Origin: Drosophila miranda
Taxonomy: Eukaryota; Arthropoda; Insecta; Diptera; Drosophilidae
Length of the DNA stretch: 64,000 bases
Assembly (NCBI RefSeq): GCF_003369915.1
Contig: NC_046674.1
Coordinates: 23,625,657-23,689,656 of the forward strand
Reading direction: 5' to 3'
Shown: one piece after another, positions 37,901 through 47,485 of the stretch
Layout: the number at the start of each line of letters is the position of its first letter
Position numbering within the stretch: the first letter of the stretch is position 1
The notes under the pieces: model-generated
The model's database searches: none
What the model saw: the letters and a program-made list of their open reading frames with translations, nothing else
Told to the model about the DNA's origin: nothing
Translations under genes and position numbers: made by a program

Positions 37901-40900
37901 ACCTGCAGAGCGGCAGCGAACGCACCTCTCGCTCCCGACTGGGCAGCACAACGAGTACGGCCGCATCGAGCACGACCAGAAGCGAGTCGAAGGGCAGCAG
38001 CGACAAGTCGGAGAACGGCGATGGCATTGACTACAAGGCGCTCTGGGAAGCGGCCAAGTGAGTATTAAACTGTCTCTCCTTCTGTCTGGACGCCATCGTT
38101 GCTCACTGCGGCGTCCCACTTTCTCACACAGATTGGAGAACGATAAGCTGAAGCAAGTGCTCAAGCAGAAGGATGACGAGGTTGTGCAGACGCGCGCGAC
38201 CCTCGAGAGATTCGCCAATGCCGTAAGTAGACACTGCCCTAACTTGCCACGCCCACACCAGCCTACTACTACTACTACTACTACTATTCCTCTCACTCGA
38301 AACTCTCGCCAAAAGAAAAGAAACGAAAGTCAAAAGCAAAGCAAAAGCATACTCTCAGCAGTAACCAACCAACAAAAACAACAAACACACATAAAACAAC
38401 AGAAAGCTCTCTCTCTCCCTGTCAGCTCTGCCTATGCTCTTCTTCTGTCCCCGGGAGAGAGAGAGAGAGTAGTGCTCTCTCTCAGATCTATACATATCCA
38501 TTCACTCAATAACCCAAACACTCTTACAAAAACACACATGCACAAGGTGTTTTGATATAAGGTGAGGCAGGCATTCCCGTGGGAATGTGCCACCTTGCAC
38601 CAAATACGCCTTGCCCATGCACTACAAATTTAGCAGCCCCCCTCTTTCTCTCTCTCTATCTATCTATTTGCCTCGCTCTGCCTCGTCTCATGTCAAGCTT
38701 TTTGCTCGCGTTCTGTCTCTCTACATCGCATCTCTCCTTCGCTGCGATCTCTGTCCAACCAAACCACCAAAAGAACAACACCAAAACTGAACAAGAACTA
38801 CAACTACAACAGTTACAATATTTGTACACCGTACTACAACAACAAAAACCACAAACAAACCAAAAAAAAACCAACAAAATTAGCATATATGCAAAAAAGC
38901 AAAAACAAAACAAAATCTTGTTTCATTTCACATTCGCAGACCACTAAAAACTCACTCTCTGAGATTGAGAAACGTGAACGAAGAGCTATGGAACGCAAGC
39001 TCTCCGAGTTGGAGGAAGAGCTCAAGGTAATTACAAACGAGTCCTTTGCTATCCGTAAGCCCTAGCGGCTGCCATTTCCGCTGCCACACTATTGTTGCTG
39101 TTTGAAATTGAAATTGAAATTGTGTTCTGAGAACAGGAGTCGAAATTATTGATTGCCATCCCTCCACTGTTCTTTGTTTCCCTTTCTTTTTGTTTCTGTT
39201 TCCGTTTCTGATTTTACCGTATTTTTTTGTTATTATTTATTTCCTTTTTTGGCCAAAAGTTTTGATTTTTGCTTTTCTTTATCGATATAACCCAGGGCTG
39301 CATGCAAACCGCGTTCCAATCTTATTTATTTTTGAATGCCCTTGCAGATATAACGAGTGTATTCAAAGCAAGTGATCCCTGTGATCGCTGACATGGGAAA
39401 ATATCGAACCGATCTGCAAGGGTATTCTTTCTTCTCGTTGTGTTTGATTTTCTTGGTTTCTTGATTAACCCATTATTCTTTTAAGAAAATTGATTAATGC
39501 GAATTGTGCTTCTGTTCTTAAGATCAGAATCCGTAAATTTGGCTGATTCCTCCGATACCTACCATTCCCGCTACACCCCTCGCACCTCTCGTTGAAGCAA
39601 TATGTGCATATTTTCATTAAAATACCTTTCGTTTCTTGCTTTCACCTTTTGGCCAGTTCTGCTATGTATACCATAGGACACCAAGTTACCTAGCCTAGTC
39701 CTCTCTGTGGTGGCACTGTTTCTTTCTGATTGATTTGATTTGAAATTGATTTACAATGCCTTATACCTTAAACTGCTGTACATTGAGCGATTGTTTTGAT
39801 TTCTGTTGCCATTTGTTTGACCCTCCACCACTTCTCCACTGAAAATTGTCATCATTATCATTCCGGGTTATCTTTTTTTGTTTTTTGATTTCCAAATACT
39901 ATTACAAATTGCAATTACATCAAATATCAGACATTTTCTCGAGTTCTCATCTACATCGATAGTAAACCATACTTCTCGAGATCTTCATAGCCATCAGACA
40001 CTACTCTTCCGTCCATTATGTTTCACTCTCTCTCTCTCTCATCATCTCTTTCTCTCTCTCTATTCATCATTGTCATTGTCAGACTCTCATTCTCTCGATC
40101 ATCATTGTCACCCTTTTATGATTTTTGGTCACTGTTTTCCCCACATGCGTTACACGTTATCCGTTACACGTTACCCGTTACCCGTTGACCGTTATACGTC
40201 TATCTCTCGCACTCTCTTAACCGTTATAAAGCAATGCGCTCTCTCTCATTCAAAAACAAAACAAAAAACAAACGCTCACTCAAATTTGTTTTTCTTTTCT
40301 CTCTCTCTCTTCCCACGCGCCTCATCGATCGATCGATTGTCTTTATCTTTTCTTGCGTCGCCGCTGTTGTTGTATGATTTCGTTTTGATTTTTTTGATTG
40401 GTGATTTTTAGCTGTTGCAGAAGCTAAAGACTGAGAACGACCGCCTGCGCGCCGAGAACCGTGCCCTCACGCGAGTCGTCTCAAAGCTGACCACGTCGGC
40501 CCAGAGCCAGCTGGCCAAGGCCAAATAGAGCCATATCGAAACGCATTTCAATCGCCTAAGCACACTCCCCCCCACCCCCACCAGAATCACACACTCACAA
40601 AAAAAAAACAACAACAAACAATCTCACAAACGCGCGAATATCGTTATCGTTTCTATATACATACACACACATATATATTGAATACTATATTTAACACATT
40701 TTGATGTCGTTTTGAATACTCTAATGATAAATAAGTATAATCCGAATATATCAGCACTTGTAACAATAATTAAGTGGAATTAGGTTACCTTTGAGCTCAT
40801 CATGGGGATTGAGAACCGCTCACCTCCACAGATCCAGATACAGATACAGATAGAAACACCCACCTATCAATTATTCAAACCTTCGATGAACTCTATGGGT

Positions 40901-42882
40901 AGCGTAGCAAAAGTGTTTTATATACATATAGTAAAATCTTGTTCCCACGGCTTGTTTTGCTCTAGATCAAAAAATGTTTGCGAATTTATTATGTGTAATC
41001 AATATCAATATATCATATGTACTTATGGGAACCACAAACCACTTGAAATTGAACTTGAACGTGAACTGTAACCGCACTGATTAAGTAACGTAAATCAAAA
41101 CCATCAAAACCGCCACTCGAATCATAGTAAAGCCCATTCAAAATTCAGCGAAGCCCAAAAACGCTCAATTGCTTGCCCAATGTGTCCCCCACCATCAGCA
41201 TCAAAAACACACAGCATCAGCACCAGGCCCCGGTCCCGGTCCCGGTTCCGGTCCAAGGATCTGCTCTCTCACTCTCTCTCTCTGTCCAGCCGCACATCGG
41301 GGGGAGAACGGAAAGGTACAGCAGTGGTCTAGTGGATGCTGGAAGCTTTACGGTAAATCAGACCCTCCACCAGACCCTGACATGTGACATTTCTATGAGC
41401 CACCTGCGCCCAAATACTATTATCAGCTGGCTGTTGTTGTTTTGTTGTTATACACATACCACAAAAATAAATATACATAATAAAAAAAAGATATATATAT
41501 ATTTTATCTATAACTGTATTATCGAGTGTTTCAAAAACTTGTATCTGATTGGAGCCTGAATTTTTTTTATTAAAGCTGAAGTTGGATTGTAACCTAGGGA
41601 GGTGTATGGAAATAATAAGGGATTCACTTGGTTTAAATAAAGAAATGAATAAAGAAAAACTTTTAGACTGAAGCCCAAGCTTGATTTGAGCATTCGTTAT
41701 CTGTCAATTTGGTTTGCCTTTTATACCCCACCTTTTGTTGGCGTCGCTGTACGTCGAATTGTTTTGTATCTTTAAAGATACATTTTTTCGAGCTGAGGCT
41801 GCTGAGGCGAATCGATTTAAAGGAGTAAAACGTATCGATTTATAAAATTTAATAATAATATAGATATATGCACCATTTGCGATCCAACTGAAGTTAAATA
41901 CATACATATATAAATCATTAATCTCGATTAGAACTCTATATTGAATTGTGAAATTCGCTATTGAAAACATTTTGAAGCACTCTGAATGTATATATGCAAT
42001 AAATATCTACTTAATAATCGTACTTTATTACACATACATACGAGTATACATATAGTATGTATGAAACACCATATTTAGTGTCTATATTCTAACTATTCTA
42101 TGGAGGTTTTCCTCTTGTTGTTAATATTGTTACAAGTTTTCTATGCCAATTTGTTTATCCTTTTGTGTGTGTTCTCGAAACCAACAGCACAACATACCCA
42201 TCGACCGATCTTGAGTTATGAAATAAACGAAACCTTTGCCCACTGTCGTTCTTATTCAACATAATGCTGTTTATTGTTTTCCATTCCGTCCCCATGGGAC
42301 GGCATTATCCGCCCTATCTCCAGAATGTCAGGCATCCGCATCAGGCATCCGTATTCATGTGATTCATTCGACATTATATGATCGACCGATCTTCAATAGC
42401 TTATCATGGCACACGACACGCGTCACGAAGTCATGAAGAGCACACGAATCATTGATAGATTTCATAGAAACGGCTCGTACTATCGGAATTTCTATATAGT
42501 TTGTGGTTGCATGCATGTTGTCTCTGGTTCTCTCCTGATCAGGGCGTCCAGATGTGTCGATGTTTTTACGAGTAGGTAATTACTAATCGTTTGTTTGTTG
42601 TTTCTGTTGTTGTTGTTGCTGCTGCTGCTGCTGCGGCGGCATCATTCCCCTAACTAACGAAGCATGCCCCACGCACAATCACTCCCCGAACTTGTGCCTC
42701 CCCTCTGTGCTCAATGCTGTATCCATATCTTGTGCATATATACATATACCTCTTTCGTATCGTGTGTACTAATTTGATTCCACTTTGATCCACAGCAACT
42801 CGATGCATACAAGTCGGATAATCATCGCCTGAAGGAGGAGAACGCGGCGCTGATTAGAGTTATTAGCAAATTAAGTAAATGA
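12896..42882 (+). CDS. Myosin phosphatase targeting subunit (MYPT/Mbs), long isoform
   Basis: This is the regulatory subunit that directs PP1 to phosphorylated myosin light chain, opposed by Rho kinase. Inferred exons: 12896-13144, 20239-20351, 20429-20983, 21060-21145, 21587-21763, 21935-22051, 22341-22431, 23477-23893, 24577-24684, 24764-24898, 25214-25415, 27443-28243, 29370-29514, 29577-29846, 30715-30812, 31050-31097, 37909-38057, 38132-38222, 38940-39026, then 40412-40528 or 42796-42882. All phases agree, giving about 1351 or 1341 residues. Visible features are a PP1-docking RIKF (residues 39-42), ankyrin repeats (about 50-300), and a long low-complexity middle with poly-N and poly-A. 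There are two inhibitory kinase sites, RRSTQGVT (Thr about 712) and RRSTGV (Thr about 1180), and a C-terminal coiled coil/leucine zipper. It is longer than vertebrate MYPT1 (about 1030) because of the low-complexity exons. Middle exons may be optional; exon ends are hand-called. Confidence 0.9.
14836..14880. repeat. Poly-C (28) followed by (CT)n
   Basis: Twenty-eight consecutive C residues (14836-14863) run directly into about eight CT dinucleotides. The complementary strand is a long G run. Confidence 0.95.
14935..14966. repeat. (ATTC)n tetranucleotide repeat
   Basis: Eight tandem copies of ATTC in Mbs intron 1. Confidence 0.95.
16163..16182. repeat. (TA)n repeat
   Basis: A run of about ten TA dinucleotides in Mbs intron 1. 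Confidence 0.9.
16386..16536. repeat. CAGATA hexamers in opposing orientation
   Basis: Four CAGATA units at about 16386-16410 are followed by four TATCTG units at about 16512-16536. This is an inverted pair of about 24 bp with roughly 100 bp between them, inside Mbs intron 1. Confidence 0.85.
16911..16940. repeat. (CT)n microsatellite
   Basis: About fifteen uninterrupted CT dinucleotides in Mbs intron 1. Confidence 0.95.
22432..23476 (+). other. Mbs intron 7 with CA runs and decoy-like acceptor units
   Basis: A 1.0 kb intron between the GAAAA exon and the poly-N/poly-A exon. It contains a CA run near 22484-22506. Between about 22830 and 23030 there are related units in which a CT-rich tract is followed by GCAGAAA, mimicking 3' splice sites (CAG at 22939-22941 and 22988-22990). 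The true acceptor is the CCACAG at 23471-23476. Confidence 0.6.
23477..23893 (+). CDS. Mbs low-complexity exon (poly-Ala, poly-Asn)
   Basis: This exon continues KFYQKYNELRARIK and then becomes extremely repetitive: two poly-alanine runs (from GCC/GCA repeats), several asparagine runs and a threonine-rich stretch, before ending with SASLKDNSMYYR-like sequence. It is phase 2 on both sides, so its length (417, a multiple of 3) lets it be skipped without changing frame. Such runs usually vary between species and are thought to be disordered. Confidence 0.8.
24899..25213 (+). other. Mbs intron 10 with four TAACCTCAAA copies
   Basis: A 315-base intron. The decamer TAACCTCAAA occurs at 24954, 25006, 25028 and 25067, in loosely repeated surroundings that include GCTCTGCTAA and GCGCTGCTAA. 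The donor GTAATA overlaps an in-frame TAA, so failure to splice would end the protein after NFFK. Confidence 0.7.
25214..25415 (+). CDS. Mbs exon carrying the first Rho-kinase site (RRSTQGVT)
   Basis: This exon encodes the most conserved block outside the ankyrin repeats: SFVPPVRDEESETQRKAHA, then RRSTQGVTLDEI. The threonine matches Thr696 of human MYPT1, whose phosphorylation inhibits the phosphatase. The exon ends with an asparagine run. Confidence 0.9.
25416..27442 (+). other. Mbs intron 11 (2.0 kb)
   Basis: No coding homology. It contains a CA run (about 25630-25650), a GC-rich CGGCCC repeat (about 26615-26630), and one copy of a dispersed repeat around 26255-26335 whose partner lies at about 33262-33360. 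Confidence 0.6.
28244..29369 (+). other. Mbs intron 12 (1.1 kb)
   Basis: AT-rich intron with nothing recognisable except a GCAAGGGTATTC motif at about 28574, shared with other sites in the window. Confidence 0.6.
29847..30714 (+). other. Mbs intron 14 (0.87 kb)
   Basis: Intronic sequence between the SSHDDK exon and the second RRST exon. No coding homology or notable repeats. Confidence 0.6.
30715..30812 (+). CDS. Mbs exon carrying the second kinase site (RRSTGV)
   Basis: A small exon encoding a highly basic stretch (QRRRKPKRRSTGVVHLDVD). It matches the region of human MYPT1 Thr853, the second Rho-kinase site. The phase is 1 before and 0 after. It is followed by a 48-base exon (31050-31097) of charged residues (ELDPERQNEEKEKDKE). 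Confidence 0.85.
31098..36504 (+). other. Large Mbs intron containing a likely internal promoter
   Basis: For the long isoform the intron runs from 31098 to 37908. It contains a CAACAA/CAG stretch (about 31157-31183), a dispersed repeat copy (about 33262-33360) and a long AT/poly-T tract (about 34828-34878). Around 34300-34560 there is leader-like sequence (TCAATCAGTTCAGC near 34374, then A-rich sequence resembling a 5' UTR) that could be the first exon of the short isoform. That exon is inferred, not demonstrated. Confidence 0.5.
34828..34878. repeat. (AT)n and poly-T tract
   Basis: About seven AT dinucleotides followed by nearly pure T for some 35 bases, inside the large Mbs intron. Confidence 0.9.
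36519..42882 (+). CDS. Mbs short isoform from an internal start (predicted)
   Basis: An exon with acceptor at 36503-36504 (CTTTCTTCTAG) contains ATG 36519, then 384 codons starting MSFRSRSRTQ, ending at a GTAAGC donor after 37670 in phase 0. It joins the shared exons 37909-38057, 38132-38222, 38940-39026 and either last exon, giving about 531 or 521 residues. The exon cannot follow the 31050-31097 exon in frame with the normal donor, because that exon ends in phase 0 and this one would need phase 1. It therefore looks like a first coding exon. The product has a Ser/Gly/Tyr/His-rich N-terminus plus the coiled-coil/leucine-zipper tail, without PP1-docking or ankyrin parts. Mammalian PPP1R12B likewise makes small C-terminal M20/M21 proteins. 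A weaker GTGTTT donor at 31102 would allow inclusion in the long form instead. Confidence 0.65.
37909..39026 (+). CDS. Mbs shared C-terminal coiled-coil exons
   Basis: Exons 37909-38057, 38132-38222 and 38940-39026 encode an RS/Ser-rich linker followed by YKALWEAAKLENDKLKQVL and EIEKRERRAMERKLSELEEE. This is the conserved MYPT coiled coil, which in vertebrates contacts cGMP-dependent kinase and the small subunit. Both long and short isoforms would share it. The introns contain CTA trinucleotide (about 38262-38286) and CT/GA repeats and no other coding signal. Confidence 0.9.
40412..40528 (+). CDS. Mbs alternative last exon A
   Basis: The acceptor TTTTTAG ends at 40411. The exon encodes LLQKLKTENDRLRAENRALT, then RVVSKLTTSAQSQLAKAK and TAG. 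It continues the leucine-zipper heptads and adds a 13-residue tail. A second AG (GTTGCAG, ending 40420) is also in frame and would drop LLQ. Polyadenylation could use AATAAA at 41466-41471. Confidence 0.8.
   Translation: MLQKLKTENDRLRAENRALTRVVSKLTTSAQSQLAKAK
40529..42795 (+). other. 3' UTR of last exon A and following intron
   Basis: AT-rich non-coding sequence with several possible poly-A signals (AATAAA at 41466-41471), a CAGATA stretch (about 40830-40850) and a GGTCCC/GGTTCC tandem (about 41228-41255). No coding homology. Confidence 0.5.
42796..42882 (+). CDS. Mbs alternative last exon B (conserved MYPT C-terminus)
   Basis: The acceptor GATCCACAG ends at 42795. The exon encodes QLDAYKSDNHRLKEENAALI, then RVISKLSK and TGA. 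The ending closely matches the vertebrate MYPT1 C-terminus (RVISKLSK), so this is probably the ancestral last exon. It shares the pattern K-x-(E/D)-N-x-RL-x-x-EN-x-AL-x-RV-x-SKL with exon A, which suggests exon duplication. Confidence 0.85.
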   Translation, partial: QLDAYKSDNHRLKEENAALIRVISKLSK

Positions 42883-44200
42883 AATGATGTCTCCCACTGT
42901 ACCGCTGCATGGATGGAGGATAATCATCATCGTCATCTGTATCATTGAGAAACAACCCCATTTTTACGTTATTCACCAGCTGGAGACGGGCTAAGAGAAA
43001 CTAAGAGAAGAAATTAAATGAATCAAAACGAAACGAACAGAACAGAAAAAAAAGAAACGAAACGAGAAGATAAGAGGAGAAGGAGAAGGAAAGGTGCGAA
43101 ATTCGCTGTAAGGGGGAAATGTCAAAATTTTTGTTTATTAATTGTGTTAGATATTCAATCATAACGTGAAACCATGTTTCTACAATATCGTTGAGAATTG
43201 TTTCGTTCGTTTTATATAAAGAAAAATCTTATGTATTTGGTCAAATTTTATATACAAAGTAGTGAAAATTATTAATTAATAAAATTGCACAGATCAAGCC
43301 TAACTGTACGCAATGTAAATCAATTGTGTGAGGATCGAAAGAAAGCAAATTGCAAAAAGCGAAAATAACCTTTACATACAAACTGAGAACATATTCATCA
43401 AATGAGCCCTAGTTACAGATTAGTTTAACTACGTAATACATATACATACATACATATATAAATATATACATAAACATATATATTTTTTTTTTTCATATAT
43501 AAATTATATATACACATTGCATATTATATATATTTAGAGCAACTGAATCATAAGTTCGACATTTGAATGTGTAATATCATCGAGCAACCACGAGAGAACC
43601 GAGGAAGAGTTGTTTTCGAAACCAGCCCACGCGTCAACGTACTAAGTGTAATCATTATCATCCGTATCATTCGTAATTGTGTTTAGTGTACCACCCGAAA
43701 ACCCCCCATATTTTACACCATACCATTTTTATACCCACAACGCCCCCGCAATCTGAGGAGCGTACCGAATACAAGCTCCATGGCGCTCTTCTACAATATA
43801 TAGTTACAGATACAGATACGAGAGCATATCAGGATATGCTGCCCTGCATATGCACTATTACTTCTACTATTCGATTACGTTAATTATTAGTTTCTCCCTC
43901 ACTTTGAATCGTATTATATCGTACTATATTTTACCTTCGCTTATAACGAAACAAATGATCATACGCCCCTATGCATACATATTTCTGTTATTTATTAAAT
44001 TCGCCTAAGAGATTTTTGTGTTACTCGTAAATGGAAACGATAAGCAAATGCATACATAAAAAAACATACAACAACAACAACAACAAAATATAAATTAATA
44101 TAAATCGTGAATTGTGTAATATGTAAAATTGTGTGAGAAAATATTTAAGAAAATTTGATTCAAATACGAAACTTAATAAATGTGATCGCAAGCAAACTCT
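42883..44200 (+). other. Mbs 3' untranslated region (exon B)
   Basis: A long AT-rich 3' UTR with AATAAA signals at 43279-43284 and 44175-44180. The region from 44200 to about 45120 that follows is intergenic, and nothing was recognised in it. Confidence 0.6.
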
Positions 44201-45124
44201 AAATATCTTTTGGAATGGTGTCTTATGATGTTATTTTGATTTTGCATACCCTAATACGTTTTGTTCTTCAGCAGATAACAATCTCTGTCGATTTCGTGAG
44301 AAATTCCACATATCTCTCATTCAAGGTTTACAATTTCTTTGATAACATACTCGGTAATAATTTAATTATTTGCTGATAAAACGTTGTCTGAAATGAGCCC
44401 CCGGGCAAATCTGTTTGCAGAGCATGCATTGGAAGAAATACCACAACCTTTTTTGGGTTGTATCAACTTTATCGTTGATCAAAGTCGAAAATTAAGGACT
44501 AAAGGTTAACTTTGTAACACTCATCAGAATAGGGTTTTATTCTTTCGGAATCACTATATCATTATAAATTCTGTAGCAATAATCGATCATAGAAGAATAT
44601 TTACAAATAAATGTTGTTCACTGTCACTATTATACATATGATATCATCTCTTGGAAACAATTGGTCTGCATTCAAAAATATTTGGGGTACATTAGGAACC
44701 TATTATACCGATTCCTTTACTCTACCTTAACCGGGTATAAAAAAGACAATAGCAGTATACAGAGCTCTAAATACAAAATAAAAATGCGCTTAGATTACAA
44801 ATTCTTGGATACACATTTTCAGTCCATGAGTCAGTCAAATGAACCATCCGTATCCGTACAGCTGTAGCTTTAAAGAACTCTAGCCTTGGTTAATTATATC
44901 GTGAAAAGCACATCCAGATACAAATGCTTGTTGTTTTTTTTTGCTGATATTTGGTGCCACGCCTCGGCAGAAAAAAGCTTCAATATTACTTTATGATGTT
45001 AGATTTACGGCTGGGACACAAGCCAAGCAAAATCTGGCAAATAGCATTATCACATGCAGGACCCATAAACGGTTGAAGGTTGATGCTGATCGTGAATTCC
45101 GCGAAGCTTCGAGCCTCCAGCTAC

Positions 45125-45161
45125 TATATAAGGCACATCGTTTGGAGGCACCATATCAGTT
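45125..45161 (+). promoter_or_regulatory. TATA box and initiator of the cysteine-rich secreted gene
   Basis: TATATAA at 45125-45131 lies about 30 bp before an initiator-like ATCAGTTTG (A at about 45158), and 59 bp further on is the start codon. This focused promoter type suits a tissue-restricted gene and contrasts with the DRE/Motif 1 promoter of Mbs. Confidence 0.7.
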
Positions 45162-45216
45162 TGACGCCAAACGTTGAGCAGCCCATCCCCAAACACATCC
45201 TTCATCCCGAAGAAAA

Positions 45217-46103
45217 ATGCGAAATAACCTAGCATTTTCAGCCATTGCTGCCCTGCTTCTGGTTTCTGTGGCGGCACAGGAGTGTAACGAGTGTCAGAGC
45301 AGCAACGATGCCCTATGTTTGAGCACAACCGAATACAAAAATTGCATGAGTAAGTTCTATGAGGAATTCTGGTTGTCGTCGTAATATCTACAAAGCTCCG
45401 TTTTCGCCCAGATAATGTTGCAATTGGCGATACTGAGACATGTCCCACCGGCACCGTTTGCAGCAACACTGCGGAAGTCTGCGTGAAGAGTGAGTCTGTG
45501 GATGGTGTTAATATTCTGGACGTGTGTGGCGACTCAAGCGGTGGATCCAGTGAAGGAAACGGTGAAAACTGTGGTGTCTGCATTGGCAGCGGCAAGTTCG
45601 CTTGCGTCAGCAAGACCCAGTATGCCCGATGTGTTGACCAAAAGGTATCCACAACACCGTACGCATGCGGTACGGATGAGATCTGTATCACAGAGGCCCT
45701 CGGCACTTATGGAACCCTCTGTGTGCCCAGCTGTGCCCTCACTTTTATCGGTGTACGTATCCCGCTCTGATGATATACTTTGAGATATACTAAATCTTTG
45801 CTTCTTTCACAGTTGAGTGCATCAACTAGTACTTGCAGCAACGCCGATTATACGCCGCCGACCGTACCCACTGTTCCTACACAAACTGAGTTGGAGGCAG
45901 CCTGCGCACTTTCTGTGAAAACAACTACATTCTTCGACATAGATAATACCGCCGACACGACATGCAGTAGTTATATTTACTGCGAGAAACTTACAGAGTC
46001 CACATGGCTTGCCATCTTATACAGTTGCAAGTCCCCTACTCCATACTACAGCGTGGATGCCAATAAGTGCACCGCAACTAAACCGACCAGGTGTACTACA
46101 TAG
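45217..46103 (+). CDS. Secreted cysteine-rich (peritrophin-like) protein
   Basis: Three exons (45217-45349, 45412-45752, 45813-46103) give about 254 residues. The N-terminus is a clear signal peptide (basic start, then hydrophobic IAALLLVSVAA, cleavage near AQ-EC). Two related cysteine modules follow, each with CxxC, a further Cys after about 8 residues (ALCLSTTEYKNC and FACVSKTQYARC), then a Cys-rich second half. A third, C-terminal module has four Cys with the aromatic spacing of chitin-binding type 2 domains (SSYIYCEKL, then LYSCKSPTPYYS). This pattern suggests an extracellular chitin-associated protein of gut or cuticle, but the first two modules are atypical. The gene lies between Mbs and Tasp1 with its own TATA promoter and an AATAAA at 46293-46298. 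The specific orthologue is not identified. Confidence 0.8.
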
Positions 46104-47485
46104 GTCCAGACTTAGTATAGAAACTATTTCTGTACAGTCGTTACTGCCAGTTCCCCCCTCTAAAAGATGCCCACAGGATCTACATATCTTGCTTATTTTA
46201 TATATTTTACTGTACAATCTCCTACATCTTGTATAGCTCTGCTAAACGAACTATGAACTCTATACAATTGTGTATGTTCCCGAATGATACGAAATAAATA
46301 CAAGAAAAAAGTAATTCATAAATATCCACTTTTGATTTGCAATACACATACATATAATGATCCATATTTGTCATTTGGCTTAGACTATTCGGGTTCTTAC
46401 AACTAAACAAAAATATGTGTCTGTTGACTAAACTCCAGAAGCCATGTCCTGGTGCAGTAGTTAGCTTCAGCGGAAGGAACTCTATGATTTCGGGTGTACA
46501 ATATATGTATAGCATAAGCTATTGAATTAATTAGAAGCCTCGAGATGTTCGGCAATATCTGCCTGGAAATACCATAACAAATTACGACAGACAAACGCAA
46601 AGCAATAAACGACGAAACCATTAAAAACTAGAAGACTGAGACTGTTTAAAACACGCTCACGTCATAATTAGGCGAATATACAAAATGGGTAAAGTAAAAG
46701 TAAAAGCAAAAGCATATACGAACTAATTATGTATTCATGTTGAGGACGAATCAAAGAAAAGATACTAGACCTTGATATTGTATAGGCATATTATTGTTTA
46801 AATGTCGTCGAAATTAATGGGTTAAGTTCTGTACATTGATGGCCGTAAACACTTGGACATAAACATTTGCACACATAAATAAGTACGTCAGCGGGTCTAA
46901 ATATACATACGGATACAAACATACGAATATGATATTCCCACTCGAATCGCATGCCGCCTGCCTGATTTATCTGGCGCACAGTTGCGTTCAACGAGGGGAA
47001 ATTTCAAATTTCAATATTCGAAAACTTATTTCATTGCGCACACACACAGGCACACGCACACACACACACACACACACAAACGCCTCTGCTTCTGCTCCCA
47101 CAGATACGGCTTACAACCTACGAGCATATACAAATAAGTACAATGAAAAGTTTTTTTCTTAATTATTCTTAATATTTCATAGAGACAAAGGCAAAGCTGC
47201 TGCTGCTGCCTCTTTTTCTTGTGGTGCTGTTGCATTGGCAGCGATTGTCGCGGCAATTAAACATTAAATCAAATGAATTGCAGAATCCCGCAAAAATGAC
47301 ACTGAACGGCGGACAGGATGGGATGGGGCCGCCAGAGACACTGCGGCTGGCCAGCCCCCATCTAAATGCGCAAATGGAAATTATGGCCATTGACGACGCA
47401 TGATCGGCCCGGGACGCTGTATGTGGGCAGTGGAGAGTGTACAAACTGCAAAAGTAGAAACACACACACAAACATACGTACGAAA
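46104..47485. other. Intergenic region between the secreted gene and Tasp1
   Basis: It contains the poly-A signal of the upstream gene (46293-46298) and a CA run at about 47039-47078. No coding homology is convincing. An additional 3' exon of Tasp1 in this interval (about 47170-47290, minus strand) cannot be excluded. Confidence 0.5.

Noticed and set aside
43720..43890. Small frame in the Mbs 3' UTR
   Set aside because: It includes CAGATA repeat sequence, and no coding signal is seen.
44941..45177. 78-codon plus-strand frame upstream of the secreted gene
   Set aside because: It overlaps the TATA box and initiator of the real gene and has no homology.
47169..47290. Possible fourth Tasp1 exon (minus strand, Ser-rich end)
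   Set aside because: The frame without it already gives a family-typical length (361), and no matching acceptor with conserved sequence was found.
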